Positions 16,347 to 24,475 of a DNA stretch of 40,637 nucleotides are shown piece by piece. Below the pieces are notes generated by a model. It had not been told where the DNA came from. It searched no databases and saw nothing but the letters and a program-made list of their open reading frames with translations. The DNA is taken from positions 1 through 40,637 of the forward strand of contig DKQD01000060.1 in assembly GCA_002474345.1 (NCBI GenBank), read 5' to 3'. The stretch's first letter is position 1, and each line of letters starts with the position of its first letter. A program made the position numbers and the translations under genes. This DNA comes from Bacteriovoracaceae bacterium UBA7317 (lineage in GTDB: Bacteria > Bdellovibrionota > Bacteriovoracia > Bacteriovoracales > Bacteriovoracaceae).

Positions 16347-17576
16347 CTAAATTTTCCATCTAAATTGTATCGTCTCCCATTCATGGCATTGAGGGCAACG
16401 CCAAAAAACATTGTCAGAATTATATCCACATTTTTTACAAAAGTGTCTTGTTAATGATTGTTGAAGACTATCAAAAAAGGATTTAACCTCCACTAAAAAC
16501 TCTTCATTTTTACCCAGGTCCATAAGAAGCTTTAAATACTCAATTTTCATGACCTGAGATTGATTCTCCTCAGATTTAAAGCTCGCTTTTAATATTTCAT
16601 AAGCATTATCAAATTGATCTTTCTCTTTCAGAAGCCTGACTTTGGACAAGATAACAGATGGAGAAGGGGTTAGATCATTGTCTTTAATTTTAAGAAAAAA
16701 CTCCCAAATAAGTTTAAGGCACTCTCTATAGTGGTTTTGTTTAAATCCCTTCGTTTTAACTCCCTCTTCCAAGGATACAAAAATAAATGACGAGTATATT
16801 GGATTTTCCTGAAGTAATTCAAAAAAAAGAGATTTCGCTAAATCTATATGGCCCCCAATTAAATAGAGCTTTAGCCTCAAAATTTTTGCAGAAACAGAAG
16901 GTGCATACCGAAAAGCCAATTCTAAATCTTCATTACATTGGCTTATATCACCCTTTTCAAGGTGGCTTTTAGCTTTTTGAACGAGAATATGGGAAATAGT
17001 CTCTGACTGGTTTTTTCTACCTATTTTTGAAAGAAGTATCCGGTAGTTTAAAGCTTGCTCCCACTCTTCAATATCCTCATAGATCCGGCACAAAGAGAGG
17101 ATTATTTCTTCTTGGTCTCGGTTAATCTTTAGAACATCTTTATAAGTCTCGATGGCCTTATCAACAAAACCTCCCTTATCAAAGTCTTTTGCAAGCTCTT
17201 TAAGTGCACGAAGTCTCATTTGTTCGTTCATAGACTCCTTCGCTATCAAAGACCTGTGGACACTTATGGCCTTTTCTATCTCACCATTACTCCTAAAAAG
17301 TTCTCCCAAAGCAAAATAGGTTTCTACCGTTTCTCTATTAAGATCAACAGCATTCAAAAACTCTTTAATTGCAAGGTCTTTATTACCCGAAATTAGATAA
17401 TGTGAAGCATTCAAAAAAATCTGAGATTGTGCCTCAAAAATACTACTTCGATAGCGCTTAGAAAGCTTAACGCTATTTTCCTTCTCAATTAAATAATGAT
17501 AAATCAGGACCAAGGTAACACCCACTGAAAAAACAGTTAGTAAATTACCTTGCAACCAACCTAAAAAATGCTCCAA
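16347..17576 (-). CDS. lapB: LapB-like TPR protein with C-terminal rubredoxin-type zinc ribbon
   Basis: The 409 residues comprise an N-terminal membrane anchor (about 12-30), tandem TPR helices (about 50-370: DLAIKEFLNAVDLNRETVETYFALGELFRSNGEIEKAI and following) and a C-terminal zinc knuckle CKKCGY...CPQCHEW with WRC before it. This order is that of LapB/YciM. In E. coli LapB presents LpxC to FtsH and so adjusts LPS synthesis; the same role is inferred here. The start is TTG with GAGGGG upstream. It is preceded by sppA at 20 bases and followed by the SH3b gene. Confidence 0.88.
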   Translation of the reverse strand: MEHFLGWLQGNLLTVFSVGVTLVLIYHYLIEKENSVKLSKRYRSSIFEAQSQIFLNASHYLISGNKDLAIKEFLNAVDLNRETVETYFALGELFRSNGEIEKAISVHRSLIAKESMNEQMRLRALKELAKDFDKGGFVDKAIETYKDVLKINRDQEEIILSLCRIYEDIEEWEQALNYRILLSKIGRKNQSETISHILVQKAKSHLEKGDISQCNEDLELAFRYAPSVSAKILRLKLYLIGGHIDLAKSLFFELLQENPIYSSFIFVSLEEGVKTKGFKQNHYRECLKLIWEFFLKIKDNDLTPSPSVILSKVRLLKEKDQFDNAYEILKASFKSEENQSQVMKIEYLKLLMDLGKNEEFLVEVKSFFDSLQQSLTRHFCKKCGYNSDNVFWRCPQCHEWETIQFRWKI

Positions 17577-17596
17577 AGAAGCCCCCCTCTCTCTAC

Positions 17597-18514
17597 CTAT
17601 TGCTTATAAAGAAACATTGGAACAGCTTGAGAAAGAAGGTTTGAAGTCATACCTTTTGCAACATCATCAAGTCCTTCTACAAGCTGCATTAAAGATAGCT
17701 TTTTCTTCTTTTTTATAAATTTAAGTCCGAAAGGAGATTTAATTCCTAGCTCTTTATGAATTTTTCTCCCGGCATCCCATAAGCCAGCCAATTCATCTAC
17801 TAAACCATACTTTTCAGCTTCTTCCCCAGAAAACACTTGCCCTTGGGCATATTGCCAAATATTACCTTTAATCTTGTCTTTTCTTGTTTTGAGAATGTCA
17901 TTAACAAATTGCTTATGGACGTTCTTAAGGAGCTTTTTCATTATAATTTTTTCTTCTTTAGTTAAAGCCCTAGTCGGTTGACCCAAGTCTTTATATTTTC
18001 CAGCTTTAATTATATAAGGATTTATTTTGAATGATTTAAGAAGTTTGGATAGATCAACAAATTGAGAAATAACACCGATTGAACCTGTTAAAGTTCCTGG
18101 GTTAGAGAATATTTTTCTTCCTGCAGTCCCGACATAATAGCCACCACTGGCTGCAATAGAGCCAAAACTTGTGTAGACAGGCTTAACACTCTCATCAATT
18201 CTTCTTATTTCTTGATAAATTTCTTGAGTAGGTGCAACCGGTCCTCCAGGAGAATTAATTCTCACAATAACTGCCTTATACCTCTTATCCTTCTCAGCTT
18301 GATGTAGTCTTTCGATTGTATCTTTTGAAGTGATTATCGGACCATTTATCTCAACGACGGCAATAGATTCTTTACCCGTATTCATAAATTGATTATCAAA
18401 GTTGCTCTTTTTAAATGCATTCACCGTGTAAAAGGCAAAAATCATAAGAATGACAAAGAAAATAAAGACCATAAGGAGAATACCAATAACTCCCCTATTT
18501 TTTGACTCAGACAC
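17597..18514 (-). CDS. sppA: Signal peptide peptidase SppA (S49)
   Basis: Membrane-anchored serine protease that digests cleaved signal peptides. I choose GTG at 18512-18514 because GGGAGG lies eight bases before it; a TTG at 18532 in the same frame has no good site. The protein has about 305 residues, the short bacterial type, with one N-terminal membrane helix (about 9-30). SFGSIAASGGYYV gives Ser123 and AGKYKDLG gives Lys175; the 52-residue spacing matches the Ser/Lys dyad of B. subtilis SppA. RINSPGGPV is the oxyanion strand. It is the first gene of the lapB-tol series, 88 bases after rlmN. Confidence 0.93.
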   Translation of the reverse strand: MSESKNRGVIGILLMVFIFFVILMIFAFYTVNAFKKSNFDNQFMNTGKESIAVVEINGPIITSKDTIERLHQAEKDKRYKAVIVRINSPGGPVAPTQEIYQEIRRIDESVKPVYTSFGSIAASGGYYVGTAGRKIFSNPGTLTGSIGVISQFVDLSKLLKSFKINPYIIKAGKYKDLGQPTRALTKEEKIIMKKLLKNVHKQFVNDILKTRKDKIKGNIWQYAQGQVFSGEEAEKYGLVDELAGLWDAGRKIHKELGIKSPFGLKFIKKKKKLSLMQLVEGLDDVAKGMTSNLLSQAVPMFLYKQ

Positions 18515-18602
18515 GGAAACGACCTCCCACAAAAAAATTGAGCATAGATACTTTTGATAATCCCATAAATAGGTAGTTTCGTAAAATTGTTGGAGGGAGC
18601 TG

Positions 18603-19682
18603 TTAAGCCATTATTTGTTCTTTTTTCCAGAGATTGGGCTTTTCTAGCTCACTTTTTAATTGTCCGCATGCAGCTAAGATATCCTGTCCCATCGTAACTC
18701 GAACAGTCGTTATATAACCCCTATCTAAGAGTTCTTTTTGAAACCATCTAATTTTTTCTGGCGAAGGTCTTTTGAAAGCAGACTCAGGGTATTCATTAAA
18801 AGGAATAATATTAATCTTTGATTCTCTAGAGTTCAATAAGTGATCTAAGCCTTCAATATCTTCCAATCGGTCATTCAGCCCATCTATCAAGATATACTCA
18901 TAGGTTATTCTTCTATAAGCTTTAAGAGGTATCTTTTTTATGGCACTAAAAAGCCTCTTTAAATCATAAATTTTGTTAATTGGCATGAGCTCTGTTCGTA
19001 TATTATCATGCGACGCATGCAAAGATATAGCAATATTGACTGGCGGAAAGTCACCTAACTTTTCAATTTGATGAACCAAACCTGAAGTAGACAAAGTTAT
19101 TCTTCTCTGGCCTAAGCCAATACCTTTATCCTCTAAAAGTAACTTTGTTGCCTGCTTAACGTTAGCAAAGTTGTGAAGTGGTTCACCCTGTCCCATATAA
19201 ACAACATTAGTAAACCTAACATCATCCCCAACATTTTCTTTGAGCCATTTTGTAATTGATAAAAACTGACCAATGATTTCGCCACTTCCCAAGTTCCTTT
19301 TAAGTCCCATAGTGCCTGTATGACAAAAAACGCAGCCAATTGCGCAGCCAACTTGTGAAGACAAACAAATTGTTAGCCTATCTTTGCCAGGTATCGCAAC
19401 GTTCTCTACAGTTTGACCATCAGAAAATCTTGTTAAAAACTTTCTTGTTCCATCCTCAGACAAACCATTCCAAACAATTTTAGGTAACGATAAATCTATA
19501 TTCTCTAAAAAGTGCTCCTTGATCTTTTTGGACACATTGCTCCACCCCTCCAAATCAAAGACAAACTTTTTGTATACCCAATTAAAAATTTGATCTGCAC
19601 TAAATCGGGAAAATTGGTTTTCTGTTAAGTAATCTCTCATCTCTTCAAGGGAAAAAGAAAAGAGGCTCTTTTTTACCTTCAA
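18603..19682 (-). CDS. rlmN: Dual-specificity 23S rRNA/tRNA adenine C2-methyltransferase RlmN
   Basis: Radical SAM enzyme that methylates A2503 of 23S rRNA and A37 of some tRNAs. The 359 residues are the usual length. The 4Fe-4S cluster motif is CAIGCVFC (Cys113, Cys117, Cys120) and the C-terminal ACGQL provides the Cys that carries the methyl intermediate; GQGEPLHN and STSGL are SAM-contacting motifs. The start is TTG with AAGGA seven bases upstream, and an extended -10 element lies about 25 bases before it. Confidence 0.96.
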   Translation of the reverse strand: MKVKKSLFSFSLEEMRDYLTENQFSRFSADQIFNWVYKKFVFDLEGWSNVSKKIKEHFLENIDLSLPKIVWNGLSEDGTRKFLTRFSDGQTVENVAIPGKDRLTICLSSQVGCAIGCVFCHTGTMGLKRNLGSGEIIGQFLSITKWLKENVGDDVRFTNVVYMGQGEPLHNFANVKQATKLLLEDKGIGLGQRRITLSTSGLVHQIEKLGDFPPVNIAISLHASHDNIRTELMPINKIYDLKRLFSAIKKIPLKAYRRITYEYILIDGLNDRLEDIEGLDHLLNSRESKINIIPFNEYPESAFKRPSPEKIRWFQKELLDRGYITTVRVTMGQDILAACGQLKSELEKPNLWKKEQIMA

Positions 19683-19707
19683 AACTGATCCTTAGAAATA
19701 AAACTTA

Positions 19708-19717
19708 TTTATAGCAA
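19708..19717 (-). promoter_or_regulatory. Extended -10 promoter element for rlmN
   Basis: On the minus strand TTGCTATAAA carries a TGn extension followed by TATAAA, 25 bases before the rlmN start. No good -35 box is seen, which extended -10 promoters can tolerate. Confidence 0.4.
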
Positions 19718-19889
19718 GAACTTAAAAAAGCCGAACCTAATTAGAACTCAGACTTACTAGCTTGTTCCTAAGAGATCAAGAGCATTGAAAAAAAAGGCCT
19801 TAAATTGACACTTAAAACCTTACAATTTGAAAAAAATAGTGGAAAAGAACCAAAAAATAAGCTTCTAAAATTGATTTTTTAGATATCCG

Positions 19890-20348
19890 CTATGAACCAA
19901 AGATTTTTTTCATCAAAGATCTTCCAGGAGCGTTTTTTTTGGAAGAAAGTAGGAGTTTCCCCTTTTTTAAAAGACCTTTCCTAGTCTCTTGAATATCCTT
20001 GGCTGTGATTAGAACCTCGTTAAACTCACTTAAAGAAAGTAGGATGATTCCGTTGTAATCATGAACATTCACAAACTTTTCAAGGCAGGTTTCTAGTTCT
20101 GAGTTATTTGAAAATGGTCCTATCATTTTTTTACTTAAATAACTGACATTAAGTTTATGTCCTATCTTATCAAAGTTATCTTTAATAACTGTATCGTCCA
20201 GGTAACCAAATTTATTTAAACAATGAAAAATAAATACTTTTTCACCGCCTCCCGAGTAGTTTTCCTTCCGACCCGACTCATAATCGTAGACGACAAATAG
20301 TTTGTTTTCCTCTAGCAGAGAGACACCCATATCCTCTTGCTCATTCAT
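19890..20348 (-). CDS. Small unknown protein paired with the glycosidase-like gene
   Basis: A 152-residue soluble protein with no signal peptide. An alpha/beta pattern is visible: strands KLFVVYDYE and KVFIFHCLNKFGY at the N-terminus, NGIILLSLSE in the middle, then a basic helical tail (about 115-152, KGLLKKGKLLLSSKKN). I do not recognise it. It starts 15 bases after the stop of the 577-residue protein, so the pair is very likely cotranscribed and functionally linked. About 200 bases without genes follow on the minus strand. Confidence 0.75.
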   Translation of the reverse strand: MNEQEDMGVSLLEENKLFVVYDYESGRKENYSGGGEKVFIFHCLNKFGYLDDTVIKDNFDKIGHKLNVSYLSKKMIGPFSNNSELETCLEKFVNVHDYNGIILLSLSEFNEVLITAKDIQETRKGLLKKGKLLLSSKKNAPGRSLMKKIFGS

Positions 20349-20363
20349 TGGACCCCCAAAAAA

Positions 20364-22097
20364 TTACGAATAAACACCTAGGTCTAAAGAAAGAAAACCT
20401 CCTGGTGATAGCTTTATTTCAATTTGATAAGGCTGTGTAGATACTTGAACACCACCCTGATCAAGAAGCTTAATAAGAGAGAAACTTTTTTCTAAACAAA
20501 CTTTCACTTTCTTCTTGTAACTGGTCGGGTTATAAACTGAAAGCCTTCGAATTTCTTCAAAGTTTAAATCCATTGAGTTAGTCTCTCTATATTTCCAAAA
20601 GAAGAGTAAGTCATCAGCTCCTTTGAACTTTGGGTGTTTACAATCAAAGATATTCAAAACTCTTTCCCAAAAAAACAGAAGCTGGTTTTGAGAATTTTCC
20701 TCTAATTCATTTCCATTCAAAATAATAAATTTGCCATCTCCCAATGACATATATTCTAAGGAACATTTAAAGTTGATTTTTTCTGACTCAATTCCATTTT
20801 CTAAAATGAAGAGCTCAAGCCTTTTCTTACACTGATCATTAAGACCCTTGGTGTTTAATACAATATTTCCACCATTCATAAATATTCTTAAAATAAAATT
20901 TAAAATTTTCTTAGTTAAACCTTTTCCTTCAACAAAAATAACCTTTTGATTGTAATCAATATCCTCAGAAAAAATTAAGTCCTCCAAACTCTTTAATTTG
21001 TAAGTATATGGATAAATGCTTCGGATATAGGGCAAGAGGCTCATTTTATCCCAATTACGACCTTCATCCAGTCCATAAAAAAGCTCAAATGAGTGATGAG
21101 CTAAATAAAAAGATTCCCCTTTTTCACAAAATAGTTTTTTACCAAAATTCTGAAAATTAAGGCAGTTTTCCACAATGTCTAAGAACTGTTTCCTGAGTAA
21201 TGTTGATTTTAGCCCAAAAGGTAGAAGGATAGAGGAAGGCGTTAACCTGATACTTAAACTTTTAAAAAGCTGCTTCGAGTAGACTTCTGAGTCCTCAATA
21301 TCAAATATCCTTGAAACAAGGTCCTTTGTCCCCCCTCCTAAAAACACATACTCTATTTTACCTTCCCAAAAAGTTCCCAAAGCATCCTCGGCCAAGCCTC
21401 GATATAATTCTTTTATTGAATTAGAAAAGTTAAGCTTGGCCAAAGCCCTTATTTTTTCAGGATCATCCTCTAGTTTTTTTAATTCCTCGACTTTTTCTCT
21501 GTTTGTTGGCTCGTTTAAATAACGTGCGAAGGCTTCCTCAAAAACCCTTGAGTAGTCTTCCATATAGTCTTTTGTCTGATTTTCTTCATAGTAATAGCTT
21601 TCAACGCCAAAGACATTTGCCTCTATTCCATTTGATTCAAAAAAATTACCTAAAGTAGTGATAAAGTTTGAGTAGGCATGAAATATACGATGGTCAAAAA
21701 AGGACACCATTTTATTGATGTTTCCACTAGAATCAACAGCGCTAAGAGTCATTCCCCTTCCATTAGAAGAGAAATACCTTGAAATGGATGAGGGAACTCC
21801 ACCGTTAGGTAAAAAGGGAGCTGGCCCTAAAGGCAGAAAGAAGATGACTTCCTTTTCAAAACGCGATGCAATATCAGTTAACTTTTTCAGATCTGTTTCC
21901 GGAACGGCTTCTCCAAAATCAAATTTATTTTCTGAGGTGACATGATGTCCCCAAAAAATGGGACAGATGAGGTACCTCGAGAGACAACTCTTTACCTTCT
22001 CTTCCCATAAAGAGGGCGAAGTCTTCCAGTAGAAAAACCATCCTTCTCCAGGAAATATAGTGTCTTCTTCCTTAAGTACAGGTGTCATCAATGACAA
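20364..22097 (-). CDS. Putative glycoside-hydrolase-like protein (three-domain, unassigned)
   Basis: A 577-residue protein without a signal peptide, so probably cytoplasmic. The first 300 residues look like a TIM-barrel glycosidase: GWFFYWKTSPSLWEEKV, a strand-helix run with IFFLPLGPAPFLPNGGVPSS (loop typical of beta-galactosidase-type barrels), then ANVFGVESYYYEENQ with candidate Glu residues. A Rossmann-like middle region follows (about 375-480, QKVIFVEGKGLTKKILNFI...MNGGNIVLNTKG), then a beta-rich C-terminus (about 500-577). That order recalls GH42 enzymes, but the likeness is weak and I cannot name the catalytic pair. TTG at 22097 is used because GTGAGG precedes it by eight bases; an ATG lies three codons in. 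Confidence 0.6.
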   Translation of the reverse strand: MSLMTPVLKEEDTIFPGEGWFFYWKTSPSLWEEKVKSCLSRYLICPIFWGHHVTSENKFDFGEAVPETDLKKLTDIASRFEKEVIFFLPLGPAPFLPNGGVPSSISRYFSSNGRGMTLSAVDSSGNINKMVSFFDHRIFHAYSNFITTLGNFFESNGIEANVFGVESYYYEENQTKDYMEDYSRVFEEAFARYLNEPTNREKVEELKKLEDDPEKIRALAKLNFSNSIKELYRGLAEDALGTFWEGKIEYVFLGGGTKDLVSRIFDIEDSEVYSKQLFKSLSIRLTPSSILLPFGLKSTLLRKQFLDIVENCLNFQNFGKKLFCEKGESFYLAHHSFELFYGLDEGRNWDKMSLLPYIRSIYPYTYKLKSLEDLIFSEDIDYNQKVIFVEGKGLTKKILNFILRIFMNGGNIVLNTKGLNDQCKKRLELFILENGIESEKINFKCSLEYMSLGDGKFIILNGNELEENSQNQLLFFWERVLNIFDCKHPKFKGADDLLFFWKYRETNSMDLNFEEIRRLSVYNPTSYKKKVKVCLEKSFSLIKLLDQGGVQVSTQPYQIEIKLSPGGFLSLDLGVYS

Positions 22098-22160
22098 AAT
22101 TCATACCTCACAAGACGTTACCAAAGAAAATTTTACCCTTTCGATTTCAATGATGTAAAG

Positions 22161-22189
22161 TTGTCATTCTTAGGGTTGAAGGGTAGATT
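22161..22189 (+). promoter_or_regulatory. Sigma70-type promoter candidate for the acyl-CoA dehydrogenase gene
   Basis: TTGTCA (22161-22166) and TAGATT (22184-22189) are separated by 17 bases, 45 bases upstream of the start codon, within the 136-base divergent gap. AAAGGG at about 22223 is the ribosome-binding site. Confidence 0.45.
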
Positions 22190-22233
22190 CAGGACATTTA
22201 AATAATCAAATTCCATCAAGAAAGGGTTAAAGC

Positions 22234-23376
22234 ATGTGGTTTTTTACTGATGAAGAAAAAGAGTTGCAGAAAGTCTGTCGTGACTTTGCGCAAAACGAAT
22301 TAGCTCCTTACGCACAAGAACATGATGAAAAGGAAACCTTTAACCTCAAAGCTTTTAAAAAAATGGGCGAACTTGGCCTCCTAGGTATAACAGCTGACCC
22401 TAAATATGGTGGTTCAGGCTTAGGGGCTACAGCAGCTACTATTGTTATGGAAGAATTTGGAGCAGTATGTGCCTCATCAACCCTAAGTTACCTTGCTCAT
22501 AGCATCTTATGCGTCAATAACATTCAGCAAAATGGAAGCGAAGAGCAAAAAGAAAAATATCTCCCAAAATTAATTTCCGGGGAACATATCGGCTGCATGG
22601 GTATGAGTGAACCTGAAAATGGTTCAGATGCGATAGGAATTCAAACGAAAGCTCAACAAATTGGAGATGAGTACGAAATTAATGGTACTAAAATGTGGAT
22701 CACCAATGCACAATACTCTGATATAGCCTATATCTATACCCGCACAGGGTCTGAGAAAAAGAACCTTACAACTTTTATTCTAGACAAAAATAATAATGAG
22801 TTCACTGTAGGGAAACCTATTCACAAAATGGGTATGAGGGCTTCACCTACTGGTGAACTTGTTTTTGATAAAAGCAGAGTCCCGCTAAGCTCTAGAGTTG
22901 GTAATGAAGGTGACTCTACCTACCACATGATGCAGAACCTAGAGATTGAACGTATCACTATAGCAGGTATTTCACTTGGCATCGCCAGGTCTTGTGTAGA
23001 TCAATGTGTTAAATATGCAAAAGAACGAAAACAGTTTGGAAAAAGAATTGGTGACTACCAACTCATTCAAAAAATGATTTCAGAAATGTCGACAGAAACT
23101 GAAATGATGAAACATTTTCTTTACTCAGTTGCAAAAGAATATGATCAAGGAAAAAAGGGTCCTTTGATTGCAGCCCAGGTAAAACTTGCGATTCCTAAGA
23201 TGGCCACAAAAATCGCTCTTGATGCCATTCAACTTCATGGTGGTTATGGCTATAGTAGAGAATTTCCTGTAGAGAGGTTTTTGAGAGATAATAAACTTAA
23301 TGAAATTGGCGCTGGAACAAACGAAATTATGATCATGATTATTGCAAAAACCCTTTTAGGAAAAGAAGAAAGTTAA
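22234..23376 (+). CDS. Acyl-CoA dehydrogenase, isovaleryl/long-chain type
   Basis: FAD flavoenzyme of 380 residues that introduces the alpha-beta double bond in acyl-CoA and passes electrons to ETF. Family signatures are present: CMGMSEPENGSDAIG, WITNA and the C-terminal QLHGGYGYSREFPVERFLRD. The position of the catalytic Glu in short/medium-chain enzymes (YEGT) reads GAGT here, but NLEIERITIAG carries Glu239 where isovaleryl-CoA and long-chain dehydrogenases keep their catalytic base. The substrate is therefore probably branched or long-chain; leucine breakdown is plausible for a predator living on prey protein. Single-gene unit with its own promoter candidate and terminator. Confidence 0.93.
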   Translation: MWFFTDEEKELQKVCRDFAQNELAPYAQEHDEKETFNLKAFKKMGELGLLGITADPKYGGSGLGATAATIVMEEFGAVCASSTLSYLAHSILCVNNIQQNGSEEQKEKYLPKLISGEHIGCMGMSEPENGSDAIGIQTKAQQIGDEYEINGTKMWITNAQYSDIAYIYTRTGSEKKNLTTFILDKNNNEFTVGKPIHKMGMRASPTGELVFDKSRVPLSSRVGNEGDSTYHMMQNLEIERITIAGISLGIARSCVDQCVKYAKERKQFGKRIGDYQLIQKMISEMSTETEMMKHFLYSVAKEYDQGKKGPLIAAQVKLAIPKMATKIALDAIQLHGGYGYSREFPVERFLRDNKLNEIGAGTNEIMIMIIAKTLLGKEES

Positions 23377-23398
23377 TCTCAATTCCCTCACAAATTTT

Positions 23399-23447
23399 GA
23401 GGATAGACACTTTGCTATTTCTAGGAAAGTTCTATCCTCTTTGTTCT
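23399..23447 (+). terminator. Intrinsic terminator after the acyl-CoA dehydrogenase gene
   Basis: GAGGATAGA (23399-23407) pairs with TCTATCCTC (23431-23439). After one bulged C the stem continues with ACTTT/AAAGT, giving about 14 pairs and a 12-base loop. The sequence TTTGTTCT follows. It lies 22 bases past the stop codon. Confidence 0.8.
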
Positions 23448-23522
23448 AATTAAGCCAAGTGATACCATAAAAGCCAAGCTGAAAACTCTAACTTAAATAA
23501 TTGCTTAGACAAAGGTACTATA

Positions 23523-24428
23523 ATGGCCGATGATTCAACTATTGTTCTTAAAGATATCAAATCAGCTTTGGGAAGCGCAGAAAGCGAAGCTAAAAATCAA
23601 CCTCCGGCCCTCTTAATCGTGGGTGGAGATCTTAATGGAACTCTTTTTGACCTTCTAGAAAACGAAATTACCGCTGGAAGAAATTCAAATAATCAAATTC
23701 AGCTTGAGTTTGGTGGAATTTCTAGAAATCATTTTAAAATTGTCATGGAGGAAAATACGGTTGTCATAGAAGATCTAGGGTCCAAGAATGGCACTTTCGT
23801 CAACAATAAAAAAATTAGCGGACCAACAACCCTTGAAAAAGGGGATATGATTAAAATTGGTAGTATTGCTCTGAAATATCTACCCAAAGGAGACCCTGAA
23901 AGACTCACCTACGATAAACTTAAGCAAGAAGCTAATACAGACAAGCACACTGGATGCTTTAACAAATCTTATTTTAACAAAGCTCTGGAAAATGAAATAG
24001 GCAATTGTAAAACAACAGGAAACCCACTCTCCCTCATTATTTTCGACTTGGACCACTTCAAGCACCTTAACGACAATTTTGGCCATGATGCAGGGGATTT
24101 TGTTTTAAAGGAACTTGCGGAACTCATAAGAGCTAATGGAGTGAGAGAACTCGATATCTTTGCTCGTTACGGCGGAGAGGAGTTCGTTATTTTGTTGCCA
24201 AAAACAAACATAAAAAACTCCTTTGAAATTGCGGAAAGACTAAGAGTTCTTATTGAAAAGCATCAATTTATCTACGAAGGCAAAGAAATGCCTGTGACTG
24301 CTTCCATTGGACTCGCAGACTATAGAAAAGGCGTAAAAACGGGAACAGACCTATTTAAAAGGGCAGACGAATCAGTCTATCAAGCAAAAAAAGGTGGACG
24401 AAATCAAGTTAAGTTTTATAGAGACTAG
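23523..24428 (+). CDS. dgcB: FHA-GGDEF diguanylate cyclase, DgcB-like
   Basis: Cytoplasmic 301-residue enzyme predicted to make cyclic di-GMP. A Ser/Thr-containing N-terminal tail (about 1-28, with Ser5 and Thr6) precedes an FHA domain (about 30-120) with the phosphothreonine-binding residues Arg53 (AGRNSNN), Ser67 (GISRNH) and Asn89 (SKNGT). The GGDEF domain (about 135-300) has DLDHFK, the active-site RYGGEEF (217-221) and an inhibitory I-site RELD (208-211) exactly five residues before it. Architecture and length match Bdellovibrio DgcB, which is required for prey invasion and is switched on by binding of its own phosphorylated tail. Orthology is inferred, hence the symbol is provisional. 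mutL follows by 47 bases. Confidence 0.9.
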   Translation: MADDSTIVLKDIKSALGSAESEAKNQPPALLIVGGDLNGTLFDLLENEITAGRNSNNQIQLEFGGISRNHFKIVMEENTVVIEDLGSKNGTFVNNKKISGPTTLEKGDMIKIGSIALKYLPKGDPERLTYDKLKQEANTDKHTGCFNKSYFNKALENEIGNCKTTGNPLSLIIFDLDHFKHLNDNFGHDAGDFVLKELAELIRANGVRELDIFARYGGEEFVILLPKTNIKNSFEIAERLRVLIEKHQFIYEGKEMPVTASIGLADYRKGVKTGTDLFKRADESVYQAKKGGRNQVKFYRD

Positions 24429-24475
24429 AGTGTACCATATGACACTAACAAATAGACTTTATAAAGCATCCCATC

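Noticed and set aside
16334..16429. N-terminal extension of the SH3b protein
   Set aside because: It overlaps lapB by 83 bases and hides the clear signal peptide; the internal ATG has a better ribosome-binding site.
19780..19850. AAGGCCTT followed by eight T on the minus strand as a terminator of the 152-residue gene
   Set aside because: The only stems found are four to six pairs with awkward loops; not convincing enough to list.
22234..23376. Acyl-CoA dehydrogenase as catalytically dead because YEGT reads GAGT
   Set aside because: The catalytic Glu is present at the alternative isovaleryl/long-chain position in LEIERITIAG, so the enzyme should be active.
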